Shown: positions 1 through 5,376 of the stretch, one piece after another
How positions within the stretch are numbered: position 1 is the first letter of the stretch
How the letters are laid out: the number at the start of each line of letters is the position of its first letter
Assembly: GCA_947475795.1 (NCBI GenBank)
Contig: CANJOX010000154.1
Span: 1 to 7,646, forward strand
Direction: 5' to 3'
Origin: Gemmatimonadota bacterium
GTDB lineage: Bacteria > Gemmatimonadota > Gemmatimonadetes > Gemmatimonadales > Gemmatimonadaceae
Length of the DNA: 7,646 bases
The notes under the pieces: model-generated
The model's database searches: none
The model's input: the letters and a program-made list of their open reading frames with translations, nothing else
What the model was told of the DNA's origin: nothing
Translations under genes and position numbers: made by a program

Positions 1-395
1 AAGACGGTGGTGAGCGGACGCAGCGGGGGAAGTCCGGCCTGCTCCCACGCGGGGACCCCCGATTGCTTGGCCCGCAGGTCCCAGAGGGCGCAGTCGAGGG
101 CGTTGCGGGCGCCGCCGGCGGGGAGGAGTTCCTGCAGTGCCGTCAGGGTGGCGTCGTGCACCAGCCCATCGGGTGCCGCGGCCGCCACCAGCGGCAACAC
201 GGCGTCGATCTGCTGCTGGAGCCGCACGGGGGTCTCCCCGTCGTAGTCCACACCGGCGGCCTCCGCCCGCCCCACCCGCCCATGGCCATCGGTGAGTGTG
301 AGCAGGACCACCGGGAGGGCCGCGATCACGCCGCGCGCGATCTCGAACGGCTCCACGAGGTCCCACTGCTCGATCGCGACCGCGCCCGCCAGCAT
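1..395 (-). CDS. Dipeptide epimerase / N-acetyl-D-glutamate racemase-like enolase-superfamily enzyme (N-terminal part, cut by left edge)
   Basis: The first 131 residues of a minus-strand protein are visible, starting at ATG 393-395; the rest lies beyond base 1. This part is the N-terminal capping domain of the mandelate racemase/muconate lactonising (enolase-superfamily) fold. Visible marks are EPFEIARG (residues 15-22), the YDGET segment (51-55, where the family often has Y-GE) and the family signature ARNALDCALWDLRAKQSG (96-113), followed by PLRPLTTV, where relatives continue into the first strand of the barrel. ARNALDCALWDL and the following TT resemble the DgcA / L-Ala-D/L-Glu epimerase branch, whose members epimerise the acidic residue in muropeptide-derived dipeptides or racemise N-acetyl-glutamate. 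The catalytic lysines and metal ligands sit in the missing barrel, so substrate is inferred only. The start lies 18 bases after the stop of the FmdB-like gene, consistent with co-transcription. No good Shine-Dalgarno sequence precedes it. Family assignment is confident, exact substrate is not. Confidence 0.85.
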   Translation of the reverse strand, partial: MLAGAVAIEQWDLVEPFEIARGVIAALPVVLLTLTDGHGRVGRAEAAGVDYDGETPVRLQQQIDAVLPLVAAAAPDGLVHDATLTALQELLPAGGARNALDCALWDLRAKQSGVPAWEQAGLPPLRPLTTV

Positions 396-413
396 CGGGA
401 GATTACCGGCGGC

Positions 414-647
414 TCAGGAGGCGCAGCCGCACGCGGACCCGCACCCGCCCCCGCCGCTCCGCATCGGGGCCGCGGTGGCGGCGCCGCCGGTGAAGGTCGC
501 GAGTCCGCCCGAGAGCACCCGACGCACCGGCGCGCCGGTGTCGGGGTGCGCGGTAAGGCACGGCTCGGACATCGACTGGCGCAGTTCGAAGGTCTGCGGC
601 CGGTCGGCGCCGGACTGCGGGATGGTTTCGTAGACGTAGACGGGCAT
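414..647 (-). CDS. Small FmdB-like putative regulatory protein lacking canonical zinc cysteines
   Basis: This gene encodes 77 residues from ATG 645-647 to TGA 414-416. The opening MPVYVYE, the middle FELRQSMSEP (21-30) and PVRRVLSGG (40-48) follow the pattern of the FmdB/CxxC_CxxC_SSSS small zinc-ribbon family (typically MPxYEY..CxxCG..FE..Q.MsdpplTxCPxCGgpVrRv). Here both CxxC knuckles are replaced: residues after the opening read TIPQSGAD, and the second site reads AHPDTGAP (33-40). Only C30 remains in the body. The C terminus is instead a glycine-rich tail with CGSACGC (69-75), three clustered cysteines that could bind metal. FmdB was proposed as a regulator of formamidase genes, but most relatives have no known function, so no role is assigned. 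A hairpin lies three bases upstream of the ATG. The epimerase gene follows after 18 bases. The start is supported by the family's conserved MPxY opening; a longer open frame upstream is only the shadow of the sulfotransferase gene. Confidence 0.8.
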   Translation of the reverse strand: MPVYVYETIPQSGADRPQTFELRQSMSEPCLTAHPDTGAPVRRVLSGGLATFTGGAATAAPMRSGGGGCGSACGCAS

Positions 648-650
648 GGG

Positions 651-662
651 CCGCTCTCGCGG
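651..662 (-). promoter_or_regulatory. Small GNRA-type hairpin just upstream of the FmdB-like start
   Basis: On the minus strand the sequence reads CCGC GAGA GCGG, a 4-bp perfect stem closed by a GAGA tetraloop (a GNRA loop), ending three bases before the ATG of the FmdB-like gene. The GAGA loop is also the only purine-rich stretch in ribosome-binding position. A stem here could mask or present the binding site. The stem is short and the region is G+C-rich, so chance is a serious alternative. Confidence 0.25.
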
Positions 663-668
663 TGGAAG

Positions 669-680
669 GGGCGCGCGCCC
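669..680. repeat. 12-bp perfect palindrome between sulfotransferase and FmdB-like genes
   Basis: GGGCGCGCGCCC reads the same on both strands. It lies in the 107-base gap after the sulfotransferase stop and 22 bases before the FmdB-like start. It could be a protein-binding site or part of transcript folding. No T-tract follows it in either direction, so it is not a convincing terminator. It is made only of G and C in a G+C-rich genome, which weakens it. The rest of the gap (648-754) shows no clear promoter. Confidence 0.25.
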
Positions 681-754
681 GCCGGGTAACGGGCGCACGG
701 TGAAAGATACGCGTGGCGCTGCGGGGCGTTGGCGTCCGCCGGCGCCGCCGTGTC

Positions 755-1675
755 TCATGATCGCCACGCGGAGAGATCCCGCCCGGTGATGGCTTCCACG
801 CGCGTCATGTCCTCCGCGTAGGTGACGGCGAGGCGGGCGCGGAGGGCCGGATCGAGCGTCGGACCCGGCTTGAGGTTGATGGCGCCCGCGGCCGCGGTGA
901 TGGCGTCGCGGACCCGAAGCGGCAGCGTGCGCTGCGCGAGCCGTCGGACCGGGTTTTCCTGGTTTGTCATGTGGCGATTCAGCCAGGGCCAGCGGGGCTG
1001 CCGGGAAGAGACGTTTTCCTTGGTGACCGCGGGGGTGGCGATCGGTTCGAGACCGACGTGCTGCCAGACCTGCGCGAGCACGTCCGCCGGACGCGTCCGC
1101 CAGTCCTCGTAGAACAGCACCAGCAGCTGCTCGCGGGGGAAATGATCCAGCCACCGCGACAGCTGCACGCCGTAGAAGCCGCGGAGCCGATAGTTGAACA
1201 CCGGCATCCAGCCCTCGGCGGCCCGTGCGTCGCAGGCGTCCCACGCCTCGGCAAACGACCGACAGGGCTCGTGGCCTTCCGCCGTGAGATGCAGAAAGTG
1301 CGAGAAGGCGCGCTCCACTGGATGACGCAGCATGACAATCAGCCGGGCCGACGGGATCAGGCGGGCCGCTGCGGCCGGCGCGCGTTCGCTGACCAGATAC
1401 TCGTTGCTGGCTTCGAACGTGAGGTGGGTGGGCGGGCAGTCGGCGAACATCGCCAGATAGGCGGCCCGGTCGGACATCACCCGGCGGGCGTTGACGGCGC
1501 CGTACGGACCGTTGAAAGTGGGCGGTGCGTCGGGGTAGGCGAAATATCGTGGCTCCTTGGCCGACGGCAGGAAAACGCGCGGATGGCGTCCGATCGCCTT
1601 GAACAGGGCCGTGGTGCCCGCCTTCGCGGCCCCGATCACCAGAAAATCCGGCCATCGTGCGGCGTGTTCAGACAT
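755..1675 (-). CDS. PAPS-dependent sulfotransferase (heparan-sulfate sulfotransferase-like, cytosolic)
   Basis: This 306-residue protein is expected to transfer sulfuryl from 3'-phosphoadenosine-5'-phosphosulfate to a hydroxyl or amine of an unknown acceptor. The 5'-phosphosulfate-binding loop is GAAKAGTTAL (15-24), with K18 as the expected catalytic lysine. It is followed by AKEPRYF (39-45), whose Glu fits the conserved Glu of NDST/HS-type enzymes. The bacterial EASNEYL motif is at 88-94. The 3'-phosphate-binding site is LRHPVERAFSHF (116-127), with R117 and S125 as expected contacts. FYEDW (188-192) is another family landmark. There is no signal peptide or membrane helix, so it acts in the cytoplasm. 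Length is normal for the Sulfotransfer_1 / HS-sulfotransferase-like families. The start at 1675 is fixed by AGGAGG (1681-1686) five bases upstream and by the short N terminus before the loop; longer open frame upstream crosses into the divergent gene. No sulfate-activation or glycosyltransferase genes are adjacent, so the acceptor cannot be inferred. Confidence 0.92.
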   Translation of the reverse strand: MSEHAARWPDFLVIGAAKAGTTALFKAIGRHPRVFLPSAKEPRYFAYPDAPPTFNGPYGAVNARRVMSDRAAYLAMFADCPPTHLTFEASNEYLVSERAPAAAARLIPSARLIVMLRHPVERAFSHFLHLTAEGHEPCRSFAEAWDACDARAAEGWMPVFNYRLRGFYGVQLSRWLDHFPREQLLVLFYEDWRTRPADVLAQVWQHVGLEPIATPAVTKENVSSRQPRWPWLNRHMTNQENPVRRLAQRTLPLRVRDAITAAAGAINLKPGPTLDPALRARLAVTYAEDMTRVEAITGRDLSAWRS

Positions 1676-1680
1676 CCCTG

Positions 1681-1686
1681 CCTCCT
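1681..1686 (-). promoter_or_regulatory. Strong ribosome binding site of the sulfotransferase
   Basis: On the minus strand AGGAGG ends five bases before the ATG at 1675. It is the only near-perfect Shine-Dalgarno sequence before a gene in the window, and it decides the sulfotransferase start. Confidence 0.8.
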
Positions 1687-1690
1687 GTGG

Positions 1691-1710
1691 GTGGCGTGGC
1701 GTGGCGTCGC
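1691..1710. repeat. Short tandem GTGGC repeat in the divergent gap
   Basis: Three exact copies of GTGGC (1691-1705) are followed by a one-mismatch copy GTCGC (1706-1710). It lies between the sulfotransferase ribosome binding site and the rest of the divergent gap, within the expected 5' untranslated region. Such a short run could vary in copy number by slippage and alter the leader length, but three units may equally be chance. Confidence 0.35.
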
Positions 1711-1749
1711 GCCCGTCGGTATCGTTGCCCGCGAACAGGATCCCGTCGC

Positions 1750-1765
1750 GATGCGGTCGCGCATC
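1750..1765. repeat. 6-bp inverted repeat in the divergent gap (possible operator)
   Basis: GATGCG, a 4-base spacer GTCG, then CGCATC form a perfect inverted repeat roughly in the middle of the 124-base gap between the divergent sulfotransferase and secreted-protein genes. A site here could control either gene. No confident -35/-10 pair is visible around it; TAAACT on the minus strand (about 1771-1776) is a weak -10-like element. Low confidence because the repeat is short. Confidence 0.25.
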
Positions 1766-1799
1766 CTCGCAGTTTACATCGTCTCCCGCCAGACCGTTC

Positions 1800-3404
1800 A
1801 TGCTGCTGCCACGTTTCGCCGGTGTGTGCCTCGGGTGGTGTGCCCCGCTGGCGCTGGTTGCGCAGGCCCCTGTTCCGCCGCCGTCCGGCGTGCCCGCCTC
1901 TGGCGTACCGGTGGGGTCGGCGGCGGTGGAGCAACGGGAGCCCGGTGCGGACGACGGGATGCGGGTGGTGATGTCGTTCGACGGCCTGGGCGCGAGCTTC
2001 CGCGGCCCACATGGCACGGCGGCGCTGCGCAATCCGTCGGACAACTCACTGGCCGTGGGACGCCGGTATGTGATGCAGACCGTCAATTCGCGACTGGCGA
2101 TTTTCGACAGGCAGGGTGTTCCCCGCTACGGGCCGGTGCCCACGAACACCGTGTTCCGCGGCTTTGGCGGTGCCTGTGAGCAGGAGTTGAGCGGCGATGC
2201 CGTGGTGCGATACGACCAGCTGGCGGATCGGTGGTTGCTGGTGCTGCCGGTGTTCCGGAAAGTCGCGCCACGGACGTCGCCGCCGGGGGCACGCACCGCG
2301 GTGTTGCCGGTCCCGCCGTTGGCGGGTGCCGCCGTCGCACCGGTTCCGGTGGCCGCGCCGCGGGGGCCTGAGCCGGCTGATGGCGCGTACGCGATGTGCT
2401 ACGCCGTGAGCGCTACGGCCGATCCGTTCGGCGCGTGGCACCGATACGAGTATACGCGGCCCCTCTTCCCCGACTATCCGCGTCCGGCGGTGTGGCCCGA
2501 TGGGTACTACACGCCCACCAGCACCGGCGACGAGGTGATCGAGAAGCATGTGTGCGTGGCCGACCGCGCGCGGATGCTGCGCGGCGCGGACGCGGCGGAG
2601 CAGTGCCTGATCGTGCCGGGCGTGAATTTTCTCAATACATCCGACCTGGATGGCACACGACGGCCACCGGCCGGTGCGCCGAACATCATCGTGGCGGCGG
2701 GCGGCACCCAGTTGCAGGGGGTGATCGACGCCGACGCGCTGCAGAGCTGGCGGTTGTACGTGGACTGGCGCGATCACCGCCGCACGCGTCTGGAGGGGCC
2801 GGTGTCACTGCCGGTGGCGCCGTACCGGTACCTCTGCGGCGGACAGCTCACGAGCTGCGTGCCGCAGCCCGGCACCGAGCGGCGACTCGACGCGCAGGGG
2901 GACAAGATCATGGCGCGCCTGGTGTACCGGCGCTTCCGCACCCACGAGGCGTTGGTGGCGGTGCACGCGGTGAACACGGCGGCGGGCGGCGGCGGCGTGC
3001 GCTGGTACGAACTGCGCGTGGGTGCCGACCGCGGGCTGGCGCTGGCGCAACAGGGGACGTTCGCCCCCGACCGCGACTTCCGGTGGATGGCGAGTCCGGC
3101 CATCGATGCGCTGGGCAACATCGGCATCGGCTACTCGTTCGGCGGGGCGTCGCATTTCCCGGGGCAGCGCTTCGCCGGGCGGTCGCCGGCCCACGCGCCG
3201 GGCACGCTCGGCTTCCGTGAACTCCGGCTGGCCGACGGCGGCGCGTCGCAAACCACCACGCTGCGCTGGCAGGACTACACGCAAACCGCCATCGATCCGG
3301 TGGACGATTGCACGGTGTGGTACGTGGGCGACTACCTGCGCGCGGGGGATACCGCGTACTCCACGCGGATCAGCGCGGTCCGGATGCGCGGCTGCGGACG
3401 GTAA
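1800..3404 (+). CDS. Secreted conserved protein of unknown function
   Basis: This 534-residue protein begins with a likely Sec signal peptide (residues 1-23: Arg at 5, hydrophobic core, cleavage expected after ALVAQA), followed by a Pro/Ala-rich linker (24-50). The mature part has strikingly specific blocks: RNPSDNSLAVG (77-87), a YAMCYAV strand (197-203), PLFPDYPRPAVWPDGYY (221-237), STGDEVI (241-247), RRLDAQGDKIMARLVYRR (361-378), FRWMASPAIDALGNIGIGYS (427-446) and DDCTVWYVGDYL (502-513). Alternating strands with W/Y/G-rich turns suggest a beta-propeller-like all-beta fold, which is inference. Seven cysteines in the mature part (126, 200, 252, 269, 346, 353, 504) plus C532 could form disulfides. 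From memory, similar unnamed proteins occur in Acidobacteria and Gemmatimonadota; I know of no characterised member and assign no function. ATG 1800 is chosen because it places the signal peptide at the N terminus; the frame stays open upstream into the sulfotransferase gene. No Shine-Dalgarno sequence is visible. Residues 154-194 are a low-complexity Pro/Ala/Val insert. Confidence 0.85.
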   Translation: MLLPRFAGVCLGWCAPLALVAQAPVPPPSGVPASGVPVGSAAVEQREPGADDGMRVVMSFDGLGASFRGPHGTAALRNPSDNSLAVGRRYVMQTVNSRLAIFDRQGVPRYGPVPTNTVFRGFGGACEQELSGDAVVRYDQLADRWLLVLPVFRKVAPRTSPPGARTAVLPVPPLAGAAVAPVPVAAPRGPEPADGAYAMCYAVSATADPFGAWHRYEYTRPLFPDYPRPAVWPDGYYTPTSTGDEVIEKHVCVADRARMLRGADAAEQCLIVPGVNFLNTSDLDGTRRPPAGAPNIIVAAGGTQLQGVIDADALQSWRLYVDWRDHRRTRLEGPVSLPVAPYRYLCGGQLTSCVPQPGTERRLDAQGDKIMARLVYRRFRTHEALVAVHAVNTAAGGGGVRWYELRVGADRGLALAQQGTFAPDRDFRWMASPAIDALGNIGIGYSFGGASHFPGQRFAGRSPAHAPGTLGFRELRLADGGASQTTTLRWQDYTQTAIDPVDDCTVWYVGDYLRAGDTAYSTRISAVRMRGCGR

Positions 3405-3426
3405 CCGCGAACACGCGGGAGACCGG

Positions 3427-3453
3427 GCAGCCGTCGAGGTCGTCGACGGCTGC
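3427..3453. terminator. Perfect 11-bp hairpin between the secreted-protein gene and tRNA-Leu
   Basis: GCAGCCGTCGA (3427-3437), loop GGTCG, and TCGACGGCTGC (3443-3453) form a perfect 11-bp stem. It lies 22 bases after the stop of the plus-strand gene and 7 bases beyond the 3' end of the minus-strand tRNA, so it is placed to end transcription from both sides. Neither side has a T-tract, so it may act as a pause, an RNA-processing boundary, or a weak bidirectional terminator. Confidence 0.6.
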
Positions 3454-3460
3454 GCCACAA

Positions 3461-3542
3461 TGCGAACGCCCGGACTCGAACCGGGATGGGTCGCCCCGCC
3501 AGCTCCTAAGGCTGGTGCGTCTACCAATTTCGCCACGTCCGC
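3461..3542 (-). tRNA. tRNA-Leu, anticodon UAG (reads CUA and other CUN codons)
   Basis: The 82-base minus-strand RNA folds as a class II tRNA. The acceptor arm GCGGACG pairs with CGTTCGC (one G-U pair), and the discriminator base is A, as required for leucine. The anticodon stem CCAGC/GCTGG encloses the loop CTTAGGA, giving anticodon TAG with a purine (G) at 37. The long variable arm has a short GGG/CCC stem with loop GCGA, typical of tRNA-Leu. The T arm is CCCGG TTCGAGT CCGGG. The 3' CCA is not encoded (TTG follows the A), so it must be added by CCA-adding enzyme. The gene stands alone; the sequence upstream has no clear -35 box, only a TACGTT element about 21 bases before the 5' end. Confidence 0.97.
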
Positions 3543-3732
3543 TAACGGTGCGACGGCAAGGTAACGTACCGCTGGCGCTGGCAGAACTCCGGCCGGGTGG
3601 TGCCCAGGGAACGGGGCACCCCCCAGCCGACGCGACCGGCCCGCGGCCGCGATAGCTTGGGTGTGCGTTCACGCCATCCACGCCTTCCCCCGCCCACTCG
3701 GGACTTTCGTGTCACTCGTACCCCGCGACCTC
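3543..3732. other. Divergent non-coding region between tRNA-Leu and the diguanylate cyclase gene
   Basis: About 190 bases separate the divergently transcribed tRNA and cyclase genes and should hold both promoters. It contains a short inverted repeat GGTA-N3-TACC (3560-3570), a tandem GCTGGC pair (3571-3582) and a 7-bp inverted repeat (3599-3620). A TAGCTT element at 3654-3659 has the TAnnnT pattern of a -10 box facing the cyclase gene, but no -35 partner is recognisable. No coding potential of its own was recognised. Confidence 0.4.
3599..3620. repeat. 7-bp inverted repeat upstream of the diguanylate cyclase gene
   Basis: GGTGCCC (3599-3605), an 8-base spacer, and GGGCACC (3614-3620) form a perfect inverted repeat. 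Its two-arm geometry suits a dimeric regulator and it lies midway between the tRNA and the cyclase, so it could be an operator for either. It could also be a transcript hairpin. No known operator consensus was recognised. Confidence 0.35.
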
Positions 3733-5316
3733 ATGCTGCCCGACGATGCCGGGCCGTCTGCCGCCGAGCGACGGACGCAGGTGCTCGTCGCTGTCCTGCT
3801 GGGCCTCGGGGCACTGAGTGCGCCGCTCATGGCGAACGCGCGCGGCCTGGCGGTGGCCGCGGCCGCGATCGATGTGCCGGCGCGCCTGCTGGTGACGTGG
3901 GTGATGTCGGCCGCGTGGCAGCGCCATCGGCAGACGCCGGTCGGTGGATTGTTGCTGTTGCTGGCGGGCAGCGTGTTGCTCGATCTCCTCTCGGCGCTGC
4001 TCTTCCGCACCGCGGTCATCGGCGGCTATCCGGGCGTACTGCCGTTCGGCGACGTGGCCCAGTTGCTGGCCTATGTGTTGGTGATCGTGGGCGTCCTCCT
4101 GCTGCCGCGCACGAGTCAGTGGCGCAGTCCTGCCACGACGGCGCTGGACATCGCGGTGGCCGTCGGTGGGTTCGGGCTCGTGGTGTGGTTTTACCTCATC
4201 CGACCGGCGCCGCAGTACGGCGGCTACGGCGTCTGGTTGGGGGCCGTTACCGAGATCGCCTACCCCGTGCTCGACGCGGCGATGCTCATCAGTGTGCTGG
4301 CCCGGTTTCGTGGCGGGCTCGCGCTTCTGGGCCCGGTGGCCCGCCGGGCGCTGGTGCTGGCGGTGATCGCCACGTTCATCGGCGACGGATTCATCGGGGT
4401 GTCGTTCTATGTCGTGCGTCAGCCGTGGATGGCGTACACGACGGCGCTGTGCCACGGGGCCGGGCTGCTGGCGCTGCTGTGGCTCGCGCAGACGTTCCGA
4501 CGGACAGCGGCCGGGCTGCCTCCGGCCGCCCTGGCCGGCACGGACTCGCCGCTGCCGCCGGTGAGTGCGGCGGCGCTCACGGTGGCCGTGATCGCCATGG
4601 GGCAGGAAGCCGTGGCCGGACGCACCAACGTCACGCTGGTCGCGGGCGCGGCGGGGCTCGCGCTGCTGCTGGTGATCCGCCAGCTGCTGGGCGTCCGCGC
4701 CAACAATCAGTGGTTACGGGAGCGCGAGCGGCAACTCGATGCCGAGGTGCGCGCGCGCACCCGTGAACTGGCAGACGCTAATGCCCAGCTCGCACAGCTC
4801 GCGACGATGGACGCCCTCACCGGGGTGGCGAACCGACGTCGCTTCGACGAGGTACTCGCCGAGATGTGGAGCAGTGGGGAGCGCGCCGCGCAGCCGCTGG
4901 CACTGCTGATGCTCGACGTGGACGCGTTCAAGGCGTACAACGACAGCTACGGTCACGCCGCCGGCGATAACACGCTACGCGCGGTGGCGGCCGTGTTGCG
5001 CGGCGCCGTGCGCCGTCCCACGGACCTCGTGGCCCGTTACGGCGGCGAGGAGTTCGTGGTGCTGTCGGCGCACACCGGCGCCGAGGGCGCACGGCAGATC
5101 GGCGAGAGCATCTGTGCCGACCTGCTGGCGGCGGCGCTGCCACATCGCGCCTCGCCGGTGGACCCGCACGTCACGGTGAGTATCGGGGTCGCGGTGTGCC
5201 TCCCCTCGCGCGCCGCGACGTCCGCTGCGCTGTGTGCCGCGGCGGACGCCGCGCTGTACGAGGCCAAGCGGCAGGGGCGCAACCGCGTGGTTGTGGCCCC
5301 CGAGCTTCCGGCGTAA
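3733..5316 (+). CDS. Polytopic membrane diguanylate cyclase (GGDEF protein)
   Basis: This protein condenses two GTP into cyclic-di-GMP. From ATG 3733 it has 527 residues. About ten hydrophobic helices fill residues 17-320, followed by a charged, coiled-coil-like linker (325-357, NNQWLRERERQLDAEVRART onwards) and a C-terminal GGDEF domain (358-525). In that domain I see DALTGVANRR (360-369), the metal-binding D395 in LLMLDVDAFKAYND, the active-site loop GGEEF (437-441), and RPTD (428-431) exactly five residues upstream, matching the RxxD product-inhibition site. The enzyme should therefore be active and feedback-inhibited. There is no EAL or HD-GYP domain. The membrane part resembles multi-helix input domains of some actinobacterial GGDEF/EAL proteins, with Asp in successive helices (D107, D139, D181, D218). 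The start is uncertain: GTG 3661 and GTG 3709 are in frame, none has a clear ribosome binding site, and a possible -10 box at 3654-3659 favours the ATG. It is transcribed alone, convergent with htrA. Confidence 0.93.
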   Translation: MLPDDAGPSAAERRTQVLVAVLLGLGALSAPLMANARGLAVAAAAIDVPARLLVTWVMSAAWQRHRQTPVGGLLLLLAGSVLLDLLSALLFRTAVIGGYPGVLPFGDVAQLLAYVLVIVGVLLLPRTSQWRSPATTALDIAVAVGGFGLVVWFYLIRPAPQYGGYGVWLGAVTEIAYPVLDAAMLISVLARFRGGLALLGPVARRALVLAVIATFIGDGFIGVSFYVVRQPWMAYTTALCHGAGLLALLWLAQTFRRTAAGLPPAALAGTDSPLPPVSAAALTVAVIAMGQEAVAGRTNVTLVAGAAGLALLLVIRQLLGVRANNQWLRERERQLDAEVRARTRELADANAQLAQLATMDALTGVANRRRFDEVLAEMWSSGERAAQPLALLMLDVDAFKAYNDSYGHAAGDNTLRAVAAVLRGAVRRPTDLVARYGGEEFVVLSAHTGAEGARQIGESICADLLAAALPHRASPVDPHVTVSIGVAVCLPSRAATSAALCAAADAALYEAKRQGRNRVVVAPELPA

Positions 5317-5330
5317 ACCGCCGGCGTCAG

Positions 5331-5371
5331 CGGACGGTGGCGCGCCGAGGAGCCGGGCGCACCACCGTCCG
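5331..5371. terminator. Strong convergent hairpin between the cyclase and HtrA genes
   Basis: Arms 5331-5346 and 5356-5371 pair at 15 of 16 positions (a single C-A mismatch after the outer ten pairs) around a 9-base loop. The hairpin starts 15 bases after the cyclase stop and ends 6 bases before the htrA stop on the other strand, so it can serve both converging genes. It has no T-tract on either side, so intrinsic termination may be partial; it could also protect mRNA 3' ends. Confidence 0.7.
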
Positions 5372-5376
5372 GCGGG

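Noticed and set aside
63..689. Plus-strand open frames over the epimerase and FmdB-like genes
   Set aside because: Arg/Gly/Ala/His-rich translations typical of antisense frames in G+C-rich DNA; the minus strand gives recognisable proteins.
414..1655. A 413-residue open frame on the minus strand spanning the FmdB-like gene and most of the sulfotransferase
   Set aside because: Only the last 77 residues look like a protein family. The upstream part is the frame-shifted shadow of the sulfotransferase, which has clear motifs in another frame.
1557..1799. N-terminal extension of the secreted protein's open frame by 81 codons
   Set aside because: It overlaps the start of the divergent sulfotransferase gene, has arbitrary composition, and would bury the signal peptide inside the protein.
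1676..2086. N-terminal extension of the sulfotransferase open frame to 443 residues
   Set aside because: It overlaps the secreted-protein gene, while AGGAGG before the ATG at 1675 and the family's short N terminus support the shorter form.
2396..3220. 274-codon plus-strand frame inside the secreted-protein gene
   Set aside because: Frame-shifted shadow rich in Arg, Gly and Ala, with no start signal or domain.
3661..3732. GTG 3661 as the cyclase start
   Set aside because: The 24 added residues look unlike membrane-protein sequence, there is no ribosome binding site, and a possible -10 box ends one base before it. It is not excluded, only less likely than ATG 3733.
3597..4766. 389-codon plus-strand frame overlapping the cyclase gene
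   Set aside because: The Arg/Gly-rich translation has no recognisable domain and the overlapping frame encodes an intact diguanylate cyclase.
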